Source: Saccopteryx bilineata | Taxonomy: Eukaryota > Chordata > Mammalia > Chiroptera > Emballonuridae | DNA: 64,000 bases | Direction of reading: 5' to 3' | Assembly: GCF_036850765.1 (NCBI RefSeq) | Contig: NC_089498.1 | Coordinates: forward strand, 72,456,305 to 72,520,304 | Part shown: positions 1 to 10,447 of the stretch, one piece after another | How positions within the stretch are numbered: position 1 is the stretch's first letter | Layout: the number at the start of each line of letters is the position of its first letter | Made by a program: the position numbers and the translations under genes | The notes under the pieces: model-generated | The model's input: only the letters and a program-made list of their open reading frames with translations | The model's database searches: none | Told to the model about the DNA's origin: nothing

Positions 1-35
1 ATATGGGAGTTGATGCTTCCTGCTCCTCCCCCCTT

Positions 36-66
<31 letters not shown>

Positions 67-117
67 CTCTCTATAATGAATAAATAAAATCTTTAAAAAA
101 AAAAAAAAAGTGGAAAA
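1..117 (+). mobile_element. SINE-C, 3' part
   Basis: The window opens inside a SINE-C: the segment ATATGGGAGTTGATGCTTCC, a CT-rich stretch, an AATAAATAAA motif and an A-tail. The tRNA-like head lies outside the window. It sits against a hAT fragment. Confidence 0.85.
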
Positions 118-192
118 AAAATTAAGTAAGCCTGTGGATTAGTCTGCGGGCCGCACAAAATTGTTCGGCGGGCCGCGAGTTTGAGACCCCTG
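118..192 (-). mobile_element. hAT-type DNA transposon terminal fragment
   Basis: A GC-rich segment (repeated GCGGGCCGC) ends in TTTGAGACCCCTG. Its reverse complement CAGGGGTCTCAAA has the CAG start and form of a hAT terminal inverted repeat. The other end is not in the window, so only one terminus is seen and the family is not named. Confidence 0.5.
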
Positions 193-540
193 GCATTTAA
201 TTCTATGAGATTGGTATTAACACTCCCACTTTACAAATAAAACTGAGTCCAATGGAAAGATGAATGATATTTTGGGGGAGGAACACTCAGCATCACAAAG
301 ATCTCCATTTTCTGAGTAAAATTATAATTTTAATGTAATTCATATAAAAGTATAATAGGTACGTTATAAAGTACCACACCCCAGATTCTGAAAGGCACTG
401 CACCTCATTTCATCGAGTTCACATAGAGACACCCAGTCCAGATAAATTTTGAAGAGTTTTATTAGAGGAGGAGATTTATTAGTATGCAGGACGCATTTGG
501 CTGACACGGGCATCTGCAAGCCCAAATCATGCAGTGCCAA
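193..540. other. Non-repetitive stretch, no gene seen
   Basis: AT-rich sequence without a recognisable repeat, splice-bounded exon or RNA gene. Read on both strands; nothing supportable found. Confidence 0.5.
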
Positions 541-910
541 GGCCCTGGCTGGTTATCTCAGTGGCAGAGCATCGGCCTGGTGTGCAGGAGTCCCAGATTC
601 GATTCCCAGGGCACACAGGAGAGTTGCCCATCTGCTTCTCCACCCCTCCCCCTCTCCTTCCTCTCTGTCTCTCTCTTCGCCTCCTGCAGCGAGGCTCCCT
701 TGGAGCAGAGATGGCCCGGGCACTGAGGATGGCTCTGTGGCCTCTGCCTCAGGCGCTAGAATGGCTCTGGTTGCAACAGAGCGGCGTCCCAGATGGGCAG
801 AGCATCGCCCCTTGGTGGGCATGCCAGGTGGATCCCGGTGGGGCACGTGCGGGAGTCTGTCTGACTGCCTCCCCGTTTCTAACTTCAGAAAAATACAAAA
901 AAAAAAAAAA
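541..910 (+). mobile_element. SINE-A
   Basis: Near full-length tRNA-derived SINE. The head GGCCCTGGCTGG carries an A-box-like GTTATCTCAGTGGCAGAG and a B-box-like GATTCGATTCCC, followed by a CT-rich middle, GATGGCCCGGGCACTGAGG, and an A-tail at 897-910. Long open frames across it on both strands are SINE shadows. Confidence 0.92.
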
Positions 911-1302
911 TGTTTCAGGCTGACTGCAGAGCATGTGCAAAGACCCGGAGGCAGGAGAGTGTGGCAGGTTCCAGGAACAGCTGGTAAGCCAGGGTGGGCA
1001 AGGATGACAAGGGGAAGAGTAGCATATGAGGTGAGGGAGGTGTGGCGGTAGGCAGTTAATAACTGGGAAGATTCTGAGGTTTTACCTGGCTGCCAGCTAA
1101 CCATTTAGTTAGTACATTTACGTGATACTGACAGACATGAGACTGCTAGGGCAGAGACAAAGGATTTTATTACCTCAAGCAAAGCAAGTAGCATGAGTTC
1201 ATGTTGTGTCTTTTCCACTTGCCTCCCCCCACCCAAGTTCTCTGGGAGTGACACAGAGCAGCCCAGGTGGATGTTACCCATATAGTGTCCAGAGCTTAGG
1301 GA
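911..1302. other. Non-repetitive stretch, no gene seen
   Basis: Moderately GC-rich sequence after the SINE tail. No repeat family, exon or RNA gene could be supported. Confidence 0.45.
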
Positions 1303-1550
1303 ACTAAAAATAAAATATTATTCAGAAATTCAATTTAATGGGTGACATTGATCAACAAGAGTACATAGGTTTGAGGTGAACCTATATCATTTGAACTGTT
1401 GATTGTGTTGTGTGCCCATGACCCAAAGTCAAATCATTTTCCTTCACCATATATTTGTCCCTCTTTATTCCCCTCCCTCTAACTCCCCACCCCTTTGTAA
1501 CCACTTCACTTTTATCTGTGTCCCTGAGTGTCCATTTATATCCCACCAAT
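1303..1550 (-). mobile_element. Old L1 3'UTR fragment
   Basis: The plus strand shows ATGGGTGACATTGATCAA, then a CCCATGACCCAAAGTCAAAT segment, then a C/T-rich tract. This is the reverse complement of the L1 3' end seen intact at 22400-22600, but diverged. It is a 5'-truncated L1 copy in minus orientation; the ends are approximate. Confidence 0.65.
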
Positions 1551-1853
1551 GTGGGAACTCAAATCGTTTATAATGGACTGCAAGAAAAGCTCCTGACCTT
1601 TTACCCAGAGGGAGATAAGACACTGGGCAGTAAACAGACCTGTCTCCTGCAGCTGAGGAAGAGTCTGTCTCTAAAACTGTTCCTTACAAAGTTGGGACTA
1701 TCTTTTCAAGGGAAATGCTTTATCATATGTGCCTTGACAGCCAGTACCTCTGCTCCAAGAAGAGCAGAAATGGAAGATATTCATGGAGAATTGTCTCTCA
1801 ATAGGAGGCAAAGCTTTATAGCCTTGTAGGCCACTGTGAGGATTTTAGCTTTT

Positions 1854-2040
1854 TTTTTTTTTGGTTTTATTTTTATTTTTAATGGGGTGATATCAATAAA
1901 TCAGGGTACATATATTCAAAGAAAACATGTCCAGGTTATCTTGTCATTCAATTATGTTGCATACCCATCACCCAAAGTCAGATTGTCCTCCATCACCTTC
2001 TATCTAGTTTTCTTTGTGCCCCTCCCCCTCCCCCTCCCCC
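1854..2040 (-). mobile_element. 5'-truncated L1 insertion (3'UTR only)
   Basis: A poly-T head is followed by the reverse complement of the L1 3' end found at about 22430-22610 (GTGATATCAATAAATCAGG; ACCCATCACCCAAAGTCAG) and the C-rich complement of the L1 G-tract. It is flanked by a direct repeat AGGATTTTAGCTTTT at 1839-1853 and 2041-2055. This is a classic target-primed insertion of only about 190 bp. Confidence 0.9.
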
Positions 2041-2407
2041 AGGATTTTAGCTTTTATTGTGAGTAATCTGGAGAGCCAATAGAGGGTCTAAACCAGTGTT
2101 TCCCAACCTTTTTTGTGCCGTGCCCCACCTTAACCTTTCTAAATTTTTTATGTCCCCCCCTATGTAACATACATAATTTTTAACATTAAAAAATTGATTT
2201 GTTCACTTAATAAACATAAATGATAGGTTCTAGGAAGAAATCACTATGAAATTGTTAACAAAACATAGTAAGTAAAATTTCAAAACATATAATGAAAAAC
2301 AGAAATTTAAATTCCAAATAATTTTAATACAGATTTTTCTATATTAATTTATTATTTTAATTTAGTGTGATCCTTGCACTTGATGCTTGCTGCACAGAGA
2401 TTTTATA

Positions 2408-4113
2408 TTAGGTTCCAATTTGGTTAGCTTTAGTCTCAAGTCTCCACGTTGTGTTATATCCAGCCGTTCTTTTTTTTACCAGTAAATCATTTACAGCACT
2501 AAATCCACATTCAGCTAAAAATGAAGATGGAAACGGTAGCAATAGTTTTCTTGCACATTTGGTTGAATTTGGGTATTTGATTTCTGTTTCCTCACAAAGC
2601 CATGCCATCGCTCCTTTAATATTAAATTTAATTAAATATTAAATGCAAAGCTTTAACTGACTCATCATTTTGCAATTCTGCGAGTTCTTCTTGATACTGC
2701 ATATTTGATATATCAGACAAATCCACTAACATTGGCTGCATCATCCATGTTGGGAAATCAATTTGTTTTAAATCAGAAAATCTTTCTTTTAAATCAGCCG
2801 ATAGAATATTCAAATGATTGACAATAACAAGTAAAGCGGTATCAGTTACTTCACATTTTTGGAGCCAATGAAACTGTTTAAAGTTTTTGTTGTTAATATG
2901 TTTCTGACATAACTCAATATTGGTAATGAAACCAAATATCTTTGCTTTTGCATCGACAAGAGTTTCATTTGTTCCTTGAAGTTGCTTATTTAATATATTT
3001 AGTTTTTCAAAGATATCGGCTAAATAACTCACAAATGCTTTACCATCTATTGTTAACAGATACTTCATTTCAGGTTTGTCGCTTAAAAAATCACTAAGAG
3101 TATCAAACAGTTCCATAAATCTTTTCAAACAGTTTCCTTTAGATAGCCATCTGACTTCAGTATGAAGTAAAAGTCTCACATGGTCTTCATTTTGTTCTTC
3201 ACAAAATAGCTTGAAAAGACGCTCACATTTGGCACTAGCTTTAATAGCATTAACAGGCGAGATGTTTTTAGCTACCAAGTTTTCCCTATGAATAACACAA
3301 TGCACAAGAATCATTTCTGGATTCGCATCTTTCATCAATTTTAAGCAGCCATTTTTCTTGCCCATCATATTGGGAGCACCATCTGCATCACAAGATGTTA
3401 TATTTTTCATTGGTATATCATTGACATCTAAGTAGTTTTTTAGCTTATTATATATATCTTTGGAGGTAGTGGTGCTTTCTAATCTTTTACAGAACAACAT
3501 TTCTTCAGCAAAATTCCTTTATCAATATATCTTATGTAAGTTATCAATACTGCCTCACTGTCTCTCAAAGTTGATTCATCCATTTGCAAGGAGAATTTTC
3601 TTGTTTTCAGCTTTTCAATAAGTTGTTTTTCAATATCCTCACTCATTTCGTCTATTCTTCTGCTAACAGAATTGTTACTGAGTGGCATAGCTTTTACATC
3701 TTTGTCATCTTTTTCAAGAACCGTTTTAAGAAATGCTGATATTGACGGTTTTATTAAATTCTCTCCTATAGTGTGATTTTCTCCAGTTTTAGCGATGAAT
3801 AAAGAAATTTAATAACTAGCCTCAAGAACACGATTATTAGTTGAAGTATGAGCAGTAAATAGAGACTTTAATGTTGTTCTTTTTTCAAAATTTTTCTTTA
3901 AAGTTTTAAAGTAACTCAAATCTGAATTAATATGAGCACTATGTTTCGCCTTCAAATGCGCCTCAAGACGACCTCGTTTCATTGATTCGTTGGTCAAGCA
4001 TTGCTGGCATAAAAGACAAAAAGGAATCCACTCATCGTGAACAGCGGGTATGAACCCAAATTTTAAATATTCCTCTGAATATTGACGAGTTTTTTCTTGC
4101 TTGCACCACTCAT
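2408..4113 (-). pseudogene. hAT transposase, ZBED5/FAM200-like, broken
   Basis: Minus-strand frames line up as one transposase. A candidate start ATG at 4113 begins a BED-finger-like N-terminus (CLLCQQC, then HLKAKHSAH, in the segment ending 3809). A middle part (3688-3479) includes LQMDESTLRDSEAVLITYI. The catalytic and dimerisation region (3500-2628) includes CDADGAPNMMGK, HCVIHRENLVAK and LLHTEVRWLSKGNCLKR, the hallmark block of the ZBED5/FAM200/SCAND3 hAT group. A C-terminal piece (2608-2408) ends the protein. Frame changes near 4090 (A-run after the start), about 3790, 3490 and 2620 break it, so it is not expected to make an active enzyme. This is an element gene, not a host exon: terminal repeats flank it and no splice sites are needed. 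Confidence 0.85.
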
Positions 4114-4160
4114 TTTACTATGGGCTATAATAAAAATAAGATCAATTAAAAACTAATATT

Positions 4161-4350
4161 GTCTGACCTGTGGTGGCGCAGTGGATAAAGCGTCGACCTG
4201 GAAATGCTGAGGTCGCCGGTTTGAAACCCTGGGCTTGCCTGGTTAAGGCACATATGGGAGTTGATGCTTCCTGCTCCTCCCCCTTCTCTCTCTCTGTTTC
4301 CCTCTCTCTCTCTTTTCTAAAATGAATAAATAAAATAAAAAAATAAAAAA
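4161..4350 (+). mobile_element. SINE-C inside the hAT element
   Basis: Full-length SINE-C with near-identical flanking repeats AACTAATATT (4151-4160) and ACCTAATATT (4351-4360). It inserted upstream of the transposase reading direction. Confidence 0.9.
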
Positions 4351-4748
4351 ACCTAATATTAAAATATGTGTTAAAATATATTCAATGTGACATAGAGTAA
4401 ACGTATACTAAAAATTCATATTTATTTAAATGTATATAACACATTTACTACACTACCACCGCAAATCAAAAGGTATCTATATTTTTTTCACTTGACAAAA
4501 TTTTCTGGAAAGTTATGCTTCTAAAATTAAAATTGTCATGCATGCACTATTATAGCCCCAATAATATTTATAAAATATTATTGCTTTCTAGCCCCGATGC
4601 AAGAAGTATTTAATGAAGAGTTTAATATTGATAAAAATAAAATCACTTACCAATTATATCTATGCAATATATATATATGTATATTTATTAAATCAACGAG
4701 CTTTTACAACAGTTTTGACTGACACTTGTTTCAAATTAACACCAACTG

Positions 4749-5134
4749 GGCCCTGGCCGGTTGGCTCAGCGGTAGAGCGTCGGCCTGGTGTGTGGGGGAC
4801 CCGGGTTCGATTCCCGGCCAGAGCACACAGGAGAAGCGCCCATTTGATTCTCCACCCCCCACCCCCTCCTTCCTCTCTGTCTCTCTCTTCCCCTCCGCAG
4901 CCAAGGCTCCATTGGAGCAAAGATGGCCCGGGCGCTGGGGATGGCTCCTTGGCCTCTGCCCCAGGCGCTAGAGTGGCTCTGGTCGTGGCAGAGCGACACC
5001 CCTGAGGGGCAGAGCATCACCCCCTGGTGGGCAGAGCATTGCCCCTGGTGGGTGTGCCGGGTGGATCCCGGTCGGGCGCATGCGGGAGTCTGTCTGACTG
5101 TCTCTCCCCGTTTCCAGCTTCAGAAAAAAAAAAA
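4749..5134 (+). mobile_element. SINE-A inside the hAT element
   Basis: Full-length and close to the apparent consensus. It is flanked by an exact direct repeat AAATTAACACCAACTG at 4733-4748 and 5135-5150, so it is a clean target-primed insertion. Confidence 0.95.
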
Positions 5135-5476
5135 AAATTAACACCAACTGAATGATGTGAAACACTACAGAAGTTGCGATGGGCCAATTAGGTGAGAATA
5201 ACTGCGTTGTTTAGCGAGTTTTTAAAACGTCCGGGGTTCCCCGCGGCAGACGGCACGCTCCGCAGTGAACCCAGGATGAAGTTTACTTGACGACGCCAAT
5301 CACCCAGTTGATATTTTGGTCTCGTCAAACGAAATTATACTTAATAATTATTTACCGCAATTATTTAAGAATTGCATTTTTTGTTAAATTTGGCACCGAT
5401 ATCTAGCATTGCATTTAAATGGCCCGGGGCGAAAGAGTTAAAGTCGTGTCCAGTCCATTTTCAAATTGCCCCCCTT

Positions 5477-5824
5477 GTTGGCTCAGTGGTAGAGCGTCGG
5501 CCGGGCGTACAGAAGTCCCAGGTTCGATTCCCGGCCAGGGCACACAGGAGAAGCGCCCATCTGCTTCTCCACCCCTCCCCCTCTCCTTCCTTTCTGTCTC
5601 TCTCTTCCCCTCCCGCAGGGCCCGGGCGCTGGGGATGGCTCCTTGGCCTCTGCCCCAGGCGCTAGAGTGGCTCTAGTCTTGACAGAGCGACGCCCCTGAG
5701 GGGCAGAGCATCGCCCCCTGGTGGGCGTGCCAGGTGGATCCCGGTCGGGCGCATGCAGGAGTCTGTCTGACTGTCTCTCCCCATTTCCAGCTTCAGAAAA
5801 ATATGAAAAAAAATAAAATAAAAT
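5477..5824 (+). mobile_element. SINE-A, 5'-clipped and internally deleted
   Basis: It starts at GTTGGCTCAG, missing roughly the first ten bases. It also lacks the usual AAGGCTCCATTGGAGCAAAG block (junction near 5620). Flanking direct repeat AAATTGCCCCCCTT at 5463-5476 and 5825-5838. Confidence 0.92.
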
Positions 5825-6277
5825 AAATTGCCCCCCTTAACTATCGAATTGCCCCCCTGTGGGGCGTGGGCCCCACGTTGGGAAACACTGGGTTTTATGC
5901 TAGTGTTTTCTCCACTGTATTCTTATTTCCCTACACATGCTCAACATTAGCTAGACATGCACTCAGAAATTAAAACAGAGACTGAAAATCAACTGTGTTA
6001 ATCACGGTCCTACAGACAAACAGAACCAATAGGATCTATACGGAATTGGCTCACACAGTTATGGAGGCCAAGAGGCCCCGAGATCTGCTGTCTGCAAGCT
6101 GGAGAACCGGGAAAGTTGGTATAATGTAGTCCAAATCTGAAGTCCTGGAAAACTATGGGCTGCTGGTTTAAGTCCTGGAGTCAGAATGAGAACCAGGAGC
6201 TCTGATGTCTAAGGGCAGGAAAGGTGGATGTCTAAGAGAGAGAGAGAGAGAGAGAGAATTTGCCTTTTTTGTGTGTT

Positions 6278-6574
6278 TGACAGAGAGAGGGACAGATAGG
6301 GGACAGACAGGAAGGGAGAGAGATGAAAAGTATCAATTCTTCATTGCGGCACCTTGGTTGTTCATTGATTCCTTCTCATATGTGCCTTGATGGGGGGGGG
6401 GGGCAATAGCAGACCCAGTGACCCCTTGCTGAAGCCAGCAATCTTGGGTTCAAGCTGGTGAGTTGTGCTCAAATCAGATGAGCCCATGCTCAAGCTGGCA
6501 AACTTGGGGTTTCAAACCTAGGTCCTCTGTGTCCCAATCCGAAGCTCTGTCCACTGCGCCACCACCTGGTCAGG
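6278..6574 (-). mobile_element. SINE-B, diverged
   Basis: Reverse-strand SINE-B ending CACCTGGTCAGGC, with flanking repeats AATTTGCCTTTTTTGTG-like (about 6257) and AATTTGCCTTTCTTTTGTG (about 6576). An older copy with a G12 run in the middle. An (AG)n run lies just upstream at 6236-6256. Confidence 0.88.
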
Positions 6575-6840
6575 CAAATTTGCCTTTCTTTTGTGTTTTT
6601 GTTCCATTTAGGCCCACAGCAGAGTGGGTGAGGCCCACCGACATTGCTGAAGGCTGATCTCTTTACTCAGTCTACTGAATCAAATGCTAATCTCTTCCAG
6701 AAACACACTCACAGTATCTTTGCTATAAGCATCTTTGTTGTAGACATCTCTGTTGCAAGCATTTTTGCCATGTTTTCACTGCATAACTAATAGGCCATAA
6801 GGCAGTTTTGCCATAAGAAAAATAAAAATCATAGAAATAG

Positions 6841-7178
6841 CCTGACCAGGCGGTGGCGCAGTGGATGGAGCGTCGGACTGGGATGCGGAAGGACCCAAGT
6901 TCGAGACCCCGAGGTCGCCGGCTTGAGCGCGGGCTCATCTGATGTGACCAAAAAGCTCACCAGCTTGGACCAAAGGTCGCTGACTCAAGCAGGGGGTTAC
7001 TTGGTCTGCTGAAGGCCCATGGTCAAGGCACATATGAGAAGGCAATCGATAAGCAACTAAGGTGTTGCAACGAAAAACTGATGATTGATGCTTCTCATCT
7101 CTTTCCGTTCCTGTCTGTCTGTCCCTGTCTATCCCTCTCTCTGACTTTCGCTCTGTCTCTGAAATAAATAGATTTTAA
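6841..7178 (+). mobile_element. SINE-B
   Basis: Full-length, from CCTGACCAGGCGGTGGCGCA to an A-rich tail. Flanked by AAAAATCATAGAAATA on both sides (about 6825-6840 and 7177-7192). Confidence 0.95.
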
Positions 7179-7242
7179 AAAATCATAGAAATAAAAAAGG
7201 GACAATAAAAAGGACTTAGCAAACCTAAAAAGACTTTATTAT

Positions 7243-7605
7243 TGTAAGAATGAGATGGCACTCGATCACCAGATGTGCAGGCTTTATTAGAGGAGAAAGA
7301 CCTGCTGGGGCACCCCTCCAGGAGAAGTGCACCGGGTTACAGACTAGCGGCGAGTTATGTAGTGTTTGGGAGAGCCTGAGGGGATACTGAGGCAAAAGTC
7401 CTGGTGTGTCGGAATGCTTCTCCTTGGGGGGCTTCGAGCATGTGGGTGTTGAATCAATAGTCCTGGTATGTCCGGAGCCCCTCCTTGGGGCGGCTTCTCA
7501 GCTTTTTTGGAATTCCTCTGTCTCAGGGTCATTAGTCCAGTAAAGGTGAGGTCTGACAGATAAGTGGAACATCAAGAGGGCAGTTTGGAATTCATGTATC
7601 TATCA
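7243..7605 (-). repeat. Solo LTR of a class I-type ERV
   Basis: A 363-bp unit with TG...CA ends (TGTAAGAATG ... TATCTATCA), flanked by an exact 5-bp target duplication ATTAT (7238-7242 and 7606-7610). On the minus strand it carries AATAAAGCCTGCACATCTGG, a poly(A) signal and GT-rich R/U5 like that of the 9.9-10.4 kb ERV. No internal sequence remains, so it is a recombined solo LTR. Confidence 0.85.
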
Positions 7606-7648
7606 ATTATAAAATACAAAATATTTGAATTCATTTAAAATGTATGTT

Positions 7649-7831
7649 GGCCTGACCTGTGGTGGCGCAGTGGATAAAGTGTCGACCTGGAAATGCTAAG
7701 GTCGCCGGTTCAAAACCCTGGGCTTGTCTGGTCAAGTCACATATGGGAGTTGATGCTTCCAGCTCCTACCCCCTGTCTCTCTCTCCTCTCTGTCTGTCTC
7801 TCCTCTCTAAAATGAAAAAAAAAAAAAAAAA
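7649..7831 (+). mobile_element. SINE-C
   Basis: Full-length SINE-C (GGCCTGACCTGTGGTGGCGC ...). Its A-tail runs to about 7831 and is immediately followed by another SINE. Confidence 0.92.
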
Positions 7832-7838
7832 GTGTGTT

Positions 7839-8178
7839 GCCTGACCAGACGGGGGTGCAGTGGATAGAGCATCAGACTGCGATGCGGAGGACCCAGGTTC
7901 AAGACCCCGAGGTCGCCACCTTGAGCGTGGGCTCATCTGGTTTGAGCAAAGCTCACCAGCTTGGACCTAAGGTCGCTGGCTGGAGCAAGGCCCGTGGTCA
8001 AGGCACATATGAGAAAGCAATCAATGAACAACTAAGGTGTCGCAATGCACAACGAAAAACTAATGATTGATGCTTCTCATCTCTCTCCGTTCCTGTCTGT
8101 CTGTCCCTATATATCCCACTCTCTAACTCTCTCTCTGTCTCTAAAAAATAAATAAATAAATAAATAAAAAAAAATAAA
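7839..8178 (+). mobile_element. SINE-B
   Basis: SINE-B head CCTGACCAGACGGGGGTGCA with an internal deletion in the middle, ending in an AAAT-rich tail. It abuts the tail of the upstream SINE-C, as expected when A-rich tails act as insertion targets. Confidence 0.92.
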
Positions 8179-8606
8179 ATGTGTGTAAATTCATGACAAT
8201 ACTGCCCAAATAGCTGATTTTATTGTAGATTGTACCTAAGCACTTGTCTTCATTCTATGGGAAACCCGAGTTCAGCTGTTCAACTCTGCACCCTCAAAGA
8301 AGGACCTTAGCCTCTCTTTCTACTCCTAATGTGGTGTGTTTCAAAATAAGACAACTGCTGCAATAAATCATCATCATCTGGAAGAACTAATTATTTTAAG
8401 ACCACCACCACATTTAGTTGTCACTATATAAACCATTGTGAGGACTAGCTAAGATTTATATATAATAACAAAAATGAGAGTAACTGTGAGAAGTTCATAG
8501 TAGAGAAGTGAAACCAAACTGGCAACTAGCTTAAATACTATATGTTAAATCTGTTGGAGGTCATTGATTCATCAACAGAAAAATGAAACCTAACCGAAAT
8601 CTGACT
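8179..8606. other. Non-repetitive stretch, no gene seen
   Basis: AT-rich sequence between two SINE-B copies. No exon, repeat or RNA gene could be supported. Confidence 0.5.
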
Positions 8607-8607
8607 T

Positions 8608-8949
8608 GATTTTTTTTTTTTTTACAGAGACAGAGAGAGAGTCAGAGAGAGGGATAGACAGGGACAGACAGGAATGGAGAGAGATGAGAAGCATCAATCA
8701 TTAGCTTTTCATTACGTGTTGCAATATCTTAGTTGTTCATTGATTGCTTTCTCATATGTGCCTTGACCACAAGCCTTCAGCAGACCGAGTAACCCCTGGC
8801 TGGAACCAGAGACTTTGGGTTCAAGCTGGTGGGCTTTTTGCTCGAACCAGATGAGCCTACGCTCAAGCTGGCGACCTCTGGGTCTCGAACCTGGGTCCTC
8901 TGCATCCCAGTTCAATGCTCTATCCACTGCACCACCGCCTGGTCAGGCG
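8608..8949 (-). mobile_element. SINE-B
   Basis: Poly-T start at about 8611, reverse-strand SINE-B body, and an end at GCCTGGTCAGGC. Confidence 0.93.
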
Positions 8950-9042
8950 ATTAAATATGTTAAGTCTGCTAAAGGAAGTTGATAAGTCAGTAGAGAAATG
9001 AAATCAAACAAAAAACCAGCTGTCAACCATTTATTTTTATCT

Positions 9043-9399
9043 TTTTTCCCCCTTCTTTTCCAAATGAGAGGAAGGGAGATAGACTCCCACATGTGCCCCA
9101 ACCGGTATCCACCTGGCAACCCCCATCTGAGGTCAATTCTCTGACTATCTTGGGCCCAAGCTCACAATCCAGCTACTTTTAGCACTTGAGGCTGAGGCTC
9201 CAGGAAACCATCCTCAACACCCCTGGCTGATGTGCTCCAATCAATTGAGCCATGGCTGCGGGAGGGGAAGAGAGAGAAGAGGGAAGGGGAAGGTTGGAGA
9301 AGCAGTTTGTTACTACTCCTGTGGACCCTGACCAGGAATGAAACCCAGGACATCCACACACCAGGCCAACACACTACCACTGAGCCAACAGGCCAGGGC
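9043..9399 (-). mobile_element. SINE-D (older SINE-A relative)
   Basis: Reverse-strand element ending GGCCAGGGCC, with the GAGCCATGG and CAATCAATTGAG variants that set SINE-D apart. Imperfect flanking repeats TTATTTTTATCTTTTTT and AATTTTATCTTTTTT. Confidence 0.85.
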
Positions 9400-9590
9400 C
9401 AATTTTATCTTTTTTACAGCAACACTGCCTCACGACCAATTAGTTATGTGGCTAAAATGTCTATGGCAAAGATGCTGTGGTGAAAGTACCTAGAACCCTC
9501 AGCCAGGTGATCAAGCTTAACATCAACAGTGATACATCACATTGATAGTATGTGCCCTAGTTGGTCAGATAAGTTTGTAAATATGATATA

Positions 9591-9832
9591 CAGTGGTACC
9601 TTGAGATACAAATTTAATTCATTCTGTAACCAAGCTCGTAAGTCAGTTAACTTGTATATCAAACTGCTGGTACTGGACCTGTGTGCCAATGCGCCAACTA
9701 GCGGCAGCTTCCCGAATCACAACTCATATCTCAAAATTTCGCTCGGATCTCGAACAAAAATATGGACCGAGTTGCAGCTTGTATCTTAAAAAAATTCATA
9801 TGTTGGTCTGTTCATATCTCAAGGTACCACTG
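9591..9832. mobile_element. 242-bp pogo/mariner-type MITE
   Basis: Perfect 18-bp terminal inverted repeats CAGTGGTACCTTGAGATA at both ends, flanked by TA on each side (9589-9590, 9833-9834). The TA duplication and CAGT ends fit the Tc1/mariner-pogo (Tigger) group. There is no coding capacity, so it is a non-autonomous copy. Confidence 0.85.
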
Positions 9833-9872
9833 TATATATATTTTTTTGTTTTTGTTTTTTGTTTTGTTTTGT

Positions 9873-10446
9873 TTTGACCAGAGTAACAGGCTTTATGGAA
9901 GGGAAGAAAGGAACCCTGCCGGGCACTTCTCCTGGGGAGAAGAGCACCGAAAACAGACTGAGGTAAAACTTTATAAGGTTGGGGATAGCCTCGAGCAAGG
10001 ATGTGCTGGTATATTCGGCTTTCTGAAATACTCTTCATTGGGGTGATTGACCAGCTTCCTGGAATTCCTTTGTCCCATGGACAATCGTCTGGTAATTAAG
10101 GGTGGGGTCAGGCAGCCAAGCTGAACAGCAAAAGGGCAGTTTCATTTCTCAACTCTTTTTGGTCCAGCAGGGGTTCAGGACAGGGTTAGACTGCTGGCCA
10201 ATCGACCTATAATTACACGTCCAAACAGAATCAGGGAGTAAGCCCGGGATGAGATGCTGCTGCCCATTGTTTCCCTGGTTGTAAGTTTAGACGGCAAAGA
10301 GGGATTGTCCAGGCAGTTAGTACCCTGTCCCGGGTTTCAGCACCAAATGTTGGAATCCATGGGAGTCCAAAAAACCAGAGTAACAGGCTTTATTGAAAGG
10401 AAGAAAGGAACCCTGCCGGGCACTTCTCCCGGGGAGAAGAGCCCCA
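9873..10446 (-). mobile_element. Collapsed ERV: LTR, leader with primer-binding site, partial second LTR
   Basis: Read on the minus strand. A partial LTR (10446-10348) carries AATAAAGCCTGTTACTCTGG and is followed by TTTGGTGCTGAAACCCGGGA (about 10326-10345), a primer-binding site complementary to the 3' end of tRNA-Phe. About 200 bp of leader and then a second LTR (about 10145-9873) follow. Nearly all internal sequence is gone. The 5' LTR is cut at about 10446 where another LTR begins. The family resembles the solo LTR at 7243-7605. Confidence 0.7.
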
Positions 10447-10447
10447 C

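Larger units (their letters stand above)
2094..5890 (-). mobile_element. hAT DNA transposon, ~3.8 kb, with decayed transposase
   Basis: The left end CAGTGTTTCCCAAC (2094) and the reverse complement of the right end (GTTGGGAAACACTG, ending 5890) form terminal inverted repeats of at least 14 bp. A minus-strand transposase lies inside (about 2408-4113). The right third (about 5150-5460) is non-coding and holds the likely promoter. Three SINEs have inserted into it (4161-4350, 4749-5134, 5477-5824). An exact 8-bp target duplication is not evident: the flanks GTCTAAAC and GGTTTTAT match poorly. Removing the SINEs leaves about 2.9 kb, a normal size for an autonomous hAT element. Confidence 0.85.

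Noticed and set aside
449..1104. Overlapping long ORFs (up to 200 residues) on both strands
   Set aside because: They coincide with a SINE-A, and the same frames recur at every SINE-A copy (4.7, 28.6, 55.6 and 60.9 kb). They are repeat shadows, not genes.
4749..4830. tRNA-gene-like head with A and B boxes
   Set aside because: It is the tRNA-derived 5' part of SINE-A. The cloverleaf does not continue, and the head is followed by the SINE body and A-tail between target repeats.
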